From Halisarca cf. caerulea (Eukaryota; Porifera; Demospongiae; Chondrillida; Halisarcidae): DNA of 64,000 bases. How positions within the stretch are numbered: the first letter of the stretch is position 1; each line of letters opens with the position of its first letter. The translations under genes and the position numbers were made by a program. Under the pieces are notes generated by a model. The model searched no databases and had not been told where the DNA came from. It was given only the letters and a program-made list of their open reading frames with translations. Below are positions 58,701 to 64,000 of the stretch, one piece after another. The stretch is taken from NCBI GenBank assembly GCA_963170055.1, contig CAUJGJ010000083.1, forward strand, positions 948,601-1,012,600. Reading direction: 5' to 3'.

Positions 58701-61700
58701 ACGGAAGTCATCGTAGCTATCTTTCAGTACTAGTTCATCAATGTCTCCTCCCCCAAACCTCTTGCTTACCAGCCACTGCATAACTTTGACAGGTTGTCTG
58801 TGTTCACTGGTAAGGTCGTGTTCTTCAGTGGTAATGTCAAAGACTTCTTCCACTACCTTTGTGGAATAACCATTCCCCATCTTTATTTCGGCAAGTGCCT
58901 CAATATATTTTCTCGAAAATTCAGTTTGTTTGACTTTCTCTGTAGTATTTGAAGCAGATACAGTCCATGCTTTCTCAGTATCACCATTCGATGTGATAGT
59001 ACAGAACGATATTCTCTTTAGATGGCTGAGAAACAAAAGCATACTTGATGCCTGCTCTCTAAAAGTGTCGGACAAGTCATGAAGAATTTCCACTGTCATC
59101 TTCCTTCCTCGGTTCAGAGAAGTATCATAAATCATTTTCTCACATCGAGTGAGTGGCAACCTGAAGACAACATGCCCATTAGAACGGTCATTAAAGCTGC
59201 CAGGGCAAGTGTTCTTCAGCATACTCATGTCAGTCTGCAGAAAGGGCTCAAACTGGTCACTAAAAGCTTCATAAGCATTGGAATTTTTCTTTAAATTCAT
59301 TCTTTTTCCTCCCTTTCTTTTCCCTTTGTACTTTGGTAAGAATGCTTTGTTGGGATCAAAGACACAAAAGTTCTCAGCTTGGCTGTCACTGCCAAATGAC
59401 AGAAACATTGGGCAATCTGTGACATGGTATGCCACGTTGAATCCAACACCAAATCTACCAATTTTGTTGGTTTGCCCGTCTTTGCCTCCCTTTCCAAGCT
59501 GTGTGATCCCTTTAATGTCATCATCAGTGAATTTATGATTGTTATAGACAAGCAGTGAAGGGATAGTCTGCAACTTCCTCCAGTTGTCCACATTCTGATC
59601 TGTCTTAAGGCTACTCACAGGTGGAGGACTGATGAGAGATTCTGTCCCAAAAGAACGTTTGTCTACAACAAATGCTATTTCGGTAGCTTCTGCATCATCT
59701 GCATTCTGAATAAATTCCTTGAAAATTGTCACATCTCCCTTGTACTGCTTCAGTAGGTTGTTCAACCGAGTGGTCAAAGATTCTTGCTGCTCAAACACCT
59801 CACTATCTGAGTCATCATCATCAAAGTCACCCTCACTCAGCTGTTCAAGAGCACAGGTTAGAATATCTTTCACACCTAGCCTTATCGCTGGTATCTTTGG
59901 TATTGATGCATGCAAATAGTGAGTGTCTGGAGGGCAGATAGCTGCCAGCTTCTTCTGTGCAGGTGTTTCATCATCATCATCCCATTCACTACAGACCAAC
60001 ATTTCTGCTGCATGCATCACACAATGTCTGTCTGGTAGGTAGTATGTTGTGGGTGCAGACTGTGGGCTTGACTTCAAGTATCTTGCAATGAAGTCTACAA
60101 GTTCACGAATAAAGCGTAGCAGGTCCTCCGAAACAGGTGTGCTTATGTAATCTATGGTTGCTATTTGGGTCAGAACTGACTCCGCTTTGGCTTTATTCAA
60201 AACATGATCCACTCCTGTCATACTGAGTAAACGAGGGCAGTCCAGTTTGACTACAGTCAAATATGGATAGCAAGCGAATCTACATGATTGAACACATTGG
60301 GATGGCTGTTGAAACTTCCTATCTACCCAAAGGAAACATTCCTTCTTCAATTTATCAATTACTGGAGCTGCAACATCTGACACAAAGATGTTTAAGAACC
60401 GTTCGATATGAACATATGTTTTCTTAATGTGCTTTTCAAGGAACTCAGCATCACTGCTAGAATAAGGATTACTGTCTTGAAATGCAACTCCCCAATGCAC
60501 TAGGGTGAGCAGATGTTCTAACACCAGCTCTATGGGTGGACTAGATTTCATATAAGGTCCAAACATGGACAAACAATTTCGGTCAATCACCTTTTGGTCT
60601 GGAATCATTCCAAAAGTGAACACTGTGCTAATATGTCGAGGTGGATAAACTTCAGATGGTGCAGCAAGCATCTTCCCACTATGCCATGGCAGTGACAAAT
60701 TGTGGGGTCTTGTGAACAATGGAAAAAACTCAATTTCGGCCAATTTCTCAAGGAGGATTGTTTCTTGCTCTGTAGTATCTTGGCTAGAATGCTTAGACTC
60801 CAGATATCGACAAAATATGGCACAGTACTTTTGAACCTCATCTGAAGGCAGTGTACTGGCATGCTTAGCCCTATCAATGACATCAACATCTCTAAGGATG
60901 TGCTCACACATTCCCAAGTTCTTTGATAAAGTGAACTTCACTGCTTCATGGCTTAGAAAGCTGGGTAGGGGAAATCGTCCTTCTTCCACAGCAAAAAGAT
61001 GGGAAAAGGTTTCAGTTGGGCAAATGAGATCTTGGGGAGCTGACAATCTTCCATCGGGTTCACATGGAATGCATTCTCTCTGTGTCAGTGCCTCCTTCAG
61101 CCAGTCTGATGTTAGGGATTCAATGTCATTCAGTGTTTTGTAGTGCTCAAGGAGGAAGAGCAATTGTCTTAAGCACCTCACTTTTTCAATGATTTCAAGG
61201 TTTGGAAGGAAGACTTTTGTGACATATTCTTCAACGGTCACTGTTGATTGGACATAGGTTTCCACCTCTGCAGCTTTTAGAGCTCTTCTGGTGAGATCAT
61301 TGATATCTGCAATCTTGTAGTCAAATTGAACCAGGACATGAAGAATATCAGTCCGAGCTGTGTCAAATACATTATGAAAGTAGAATACATCTTCCATGAA
61401 CTTCACATCATTGAGAGGAAGCCATTTTCCTCCTTGATAAAGTGACCAAACAATAGGATAGCTACATTCGAATGCTGCTCTTGGGAAAGCATCTTTCAGC
61501 TCCTTACTCAGAGGATGAGCAGGCTCTGACAGTGGCCACATGCTGTAGTAATCTCTTAGCACTGCATCAACACTATCACTGGGTATTGGAGACATCAGAG
61601 TCACCATTTGTTGTAAGAGTTTTAGGATTGCTGTTGGACCAACCTCACGGATGAGTAATTGATTCCACGACTCAGTGCTACTGTCTTGCAAGTCAACAAG

Positions 61701-64000
61701 GTCCCTGCGATCCTTGGACACTAAAAACTGGCCATTAACAAGGAATTTGTGCTCAGTGGTAATAGGAAGAGGAAGATAACAGAACACACGGCCCTGATCC
61801 AAGGGCTTGGGTATCCATGTATTGCTGTGAGAGCGCTCGATTTTAGCTGCCACTTCAAACTTTGGACTCAAGCTTTTGTCAGTTGACAACTTCAAGTTGC
61901 ATAGTTTGCAGCCTTGCAGTGCCTGGGCGGAGCTTACAAGCCAAGTTGATATGACGTTCATTTCCATATCTGATTCAGAATCTGATGTAATCACCTCAAT
62001 GCGCAACTGCTTAGCTGAGATGCTGAATTTTTTTTTGGCTTGGGTGTATGTTGAGGCTGGCATGTCATTGAAATCATCCCTTGTGACCTTCAACACAAGC
62101 TGGCTATCTAACATATCAGTGGATGTGTTGACATGGAGTTCTATTGTCTTCACATTGTTCAGAAAAAGGAGAATGTGGTTTGCATTCTGGGTTAAGGATT
62201 TCACTAAATCTGAGACTGCTTGCTCTGTAGAAAAGGTATCTTTCCAGATTTTACTTCTTGCAGCAGCTTCCTCTGAGCGAAAAGGCAATCTGAACAGTGT
62301 TCCATCGAGCTCATTTTCAAGACTGCAGCCAAACACATTCTGGTACACAGAAACCTGATCATAGTAGTAATTATTCAGATCTCCCGATTGCTCTACAAAG
62401 TCAAACTTCAGTCCTGGTTCCTTAGCTGCCACCAAATCTCCCAGGTATGTTGTGTGCGGGTCAAACAGTACCAGTGTACTGCGGCTCATAAAGCTTGGAA
62501 CATCTGTTATGTTGTACACTGCACAAAATCCAAGACCAAAGCGACCTATCTTCATTGGGTCTTCCCTTTTTGTGGCTCCCCCTAGCTCACAAATATTCTT
62601 GAAGTCCTTATCACTGAATACACTGTTGTTGTAGGCATACAGTGCTGGTCCTTGCCAGTGTCTCATGTCAGGTGTAAAGAGGGTGTCTGTTGGATGCTGT
62701 CTCCAGTCAATCAGGAACTTCACTTCAGTAGCACCAGCATCATCGGCATTCTGAATCAGTTCCTTGAAGACATCAATATTGTCCTTATAGTCTTCAATGA
62801 TGCCTCTCAGTCTTGTTGTGAGGGTCTCTTTGTGACCGGCACCTTCTGTTGTTATCTTTAATTGAGTTGGAGAGGCAATTTTTCTTGAAACAGGTGTAAT
62901 TTTAAAATACTTTGCAAGTTCTGAATAAATCTTCTGATGAGTAAATTGAAATCGTCCCATTAAAACCTGCTTCTTTGCACTCCAGTGACGATCATCAAAT
63001 ACACATTCATGTGGAGGAACTAAGATACAAGTTGCTGTTGGAATCAATACTCCTTCAAGTGTGTATTCACTTCTCCTCAAGCATTCCAATATCTTTACAG
63101 CTAGATCAACATCGGGCTCATCTATGGGTGATTTAGATGACATCTCCTTCAAAACAGCCACACAGTCACTGACATCATGTGACTGCTTAATACCAAGTTT
63201 CTTCCACATTCTCCGAAACTTAGCCAAACAAGGGATCTCCTTGCCTGTCTTGCGATATGGCATGAGGGACTGAAGGGTAACAGGTGCATCAATGGCTACT
63301 TCTCTAGAATCAATAAACTTCAAGGCAACATTATCCCATACGAATGGCTGATCACATACACTGTGAAAAAGTTCTCTTGCAACATCCTCATCATCCAAGA
63401 ACTCATAAATTGTCATAACAATTTCATTTAGTTTGGTGATACCTTGACCTCCTCCATTCACATACTCTATGAGATTCTTGAAGTGTTTTACTACATCACG
63501 GTGAAATGGACGGCCTTTGAACCGAAACAACCCTGAAGAGCAATACTGAGCTAGGTCAAAATGTAAAACAGGAGAATGTGTGAAGATAAGGTCCTTCTGC
63601 TTTGGAAGGTATGTTTCAGATGGAGCTGCCAAAGGAGGAATATCGATTGCTGAAAACTCACTAGTGTGAGTGTAAAGAAAGCGAACCTGGTTTAATTGAC
63701 AACAAGCATCCTCCACTGCACTGTCTCCCTGGGCATGTAAGGACAGGTATTTTACAATTTCCAGTGATCTCTGTTTTGCTTGATCGAGGGGTAGTGTAAG
63801 AACGCTCTCAGCTCTTTCAACAATGTCATCACATCCTAGCCTGTCCTTGCTCATGCCAAATTCACACAATACTTTCTTAATGGTCTCACTCTCCAGGTAC
63901 TCCTCCACAGGAAATCTTTCATCATCCATACTATACATTGGAGCCACAGGGCTACCAGGTAATATCAGCTTGGAAGGAGTCACAAGTGTACCTTCTGGCT
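52124..64000 (-). CDS. gene 2: paralogous sacsin-HEPN-PARP giant, 5' end beyond the window
   Basis: In-window exons are 64000(open)-53648 and 52743-52124, joined across a 904-bp intron with donor ACAG|GTGAGA and acceptor AAAATAG; the split aspartate codon is G|AC. Exon 4 is colinear with gene 1 at an offset of 44,005-44,011. Net differences are in-frame indels: +4 codons near 61605, and -1 codon each near 61122 and 59655. Both copies therefore evolve under coding constraint. The C-terminal tail after HEPN (LQVFPTSDLNNIVLPEVDT) has diverged from gene 1. The product is presumably of the same size and architecture. Confidence 0.85.
53080..53170. mobile_element. worn MITE of the TAGTCTC family in gene 2 intron
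   Basis: TAGTCTCCCCTAGCCAGATC at the left matches the complement of GGTCTGGCTATGTCAGACGG at the right. It is related to the elements at 4062 and 38187, and is absent from the gene 1 intron. Confidence 0.55.
53648..64000 (-). CDS. gene 2 giant exon (3' part): ATPase modules 5 and 6 and HEPN
   Basis: Open throughout the window and continuing past 64000. It contains module 5 (N-box near 62750, GRFGLGFCAVYNITD near 62510), module 6 (N-box near 59700, GRFGVGFNVAYHVTD near 59430), the J-like stretch (54505-54673) and HEPN (53705-54160; SLSDAVMWLQQAWRDLNLAR to CCRFPDSNLPPSPP). 54427-55130 is identical or almost identical to 10422-11125 of gene 1. If the intron is not removed, the frame ends eight codons later (GEKPVV-stop). 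Confidence 0.92.

Noticed and set aside
1..64000. tRNA, rRNA or snRNA genes
   Set aside because: I saw no cloverleaf, conserved rRNA block or snRNA signature on either strand, but no covariance search could be run.

Overview
The window is animal nuclear DNA. It has spliced genes with GT–AG introns, one 21.8 kb exon, many small inverted-repeat transposons, palindromic tetranucleotide simple repeats and decayed retroelements. The gene content (sacsin-like giant proteins, a PARP14/15-type ADP-ribosyltransferase domain, AP-4 mu, an adenylate kinase 9-like fragment) fits an early-branching metazoan. A demosponge is my best guess, but nothing in the window fixes the species.

Two tandem minus-strand copies of one unusual gene dominate. 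Gene 1 (39207 down to 7077) can be rebuilt as five exons: 39207-39180, 38079-37985, 35897-35639, 31449-9643 and 7699-7077. All splice phases agree, the coding length is 22,812 nt, and the predicted protein is 7,603 residues. It carries six sacsin-type Bergerat-ATPase modules spaced about 970-1,010 residues apart, a degenerate J-domain-like stretch, a HEPN domain and, through the last splice junction, a PARP catalytic domain. Gene 2 (from beyond 64000 down to 52124) is a close paralogue. The window holds its modules 5 and 6, HEPN domain, the same donor site and its own PARP exon. A sacsin-HEPN-PARP giant is the strongest candidate here for an undescribed system.

Region by region. 1-3880 has a TIR transposon and the 3' exons of an AP-4 mu gene (+). 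3880-7076 has MITEs, a LINE-like relic (-) and a decayed PARP exon. 7077-39207 is gene 1, with MITEs and long hairpins in its introns. 39208-41554 has the gene 1 upstream region and four exons of an adenylate kinase 9-like gene (-). 43021-46437 is a broken second unit: AP-4 mu exons with a frameshift, plus a frameshifted PARP exon with no sacsin part. A long CA microsatellite follows. 46890-64000 is a third unit: AP-4 mu exons (+), a decayed reverse-transcriptase element (+), and gene 2 (-).

The layout reads as a tandemly duplicated block of [AP-4 mu 3' end (+) / sacsin-HEPN-PARP gene (-)], present three times, whose middle copy lost its giant exon. The two giant genes are kept open and are partly homogenised, both between genes and between modules within a gene. 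By inference, the protein would couple chaperone-like ATPase modules and HEPN (possible nucleic-acid or nucleotide binding) to mono-ADP-ribosylation. A role in stress or innate immunity is possible, but nothing in the sequence proves it.
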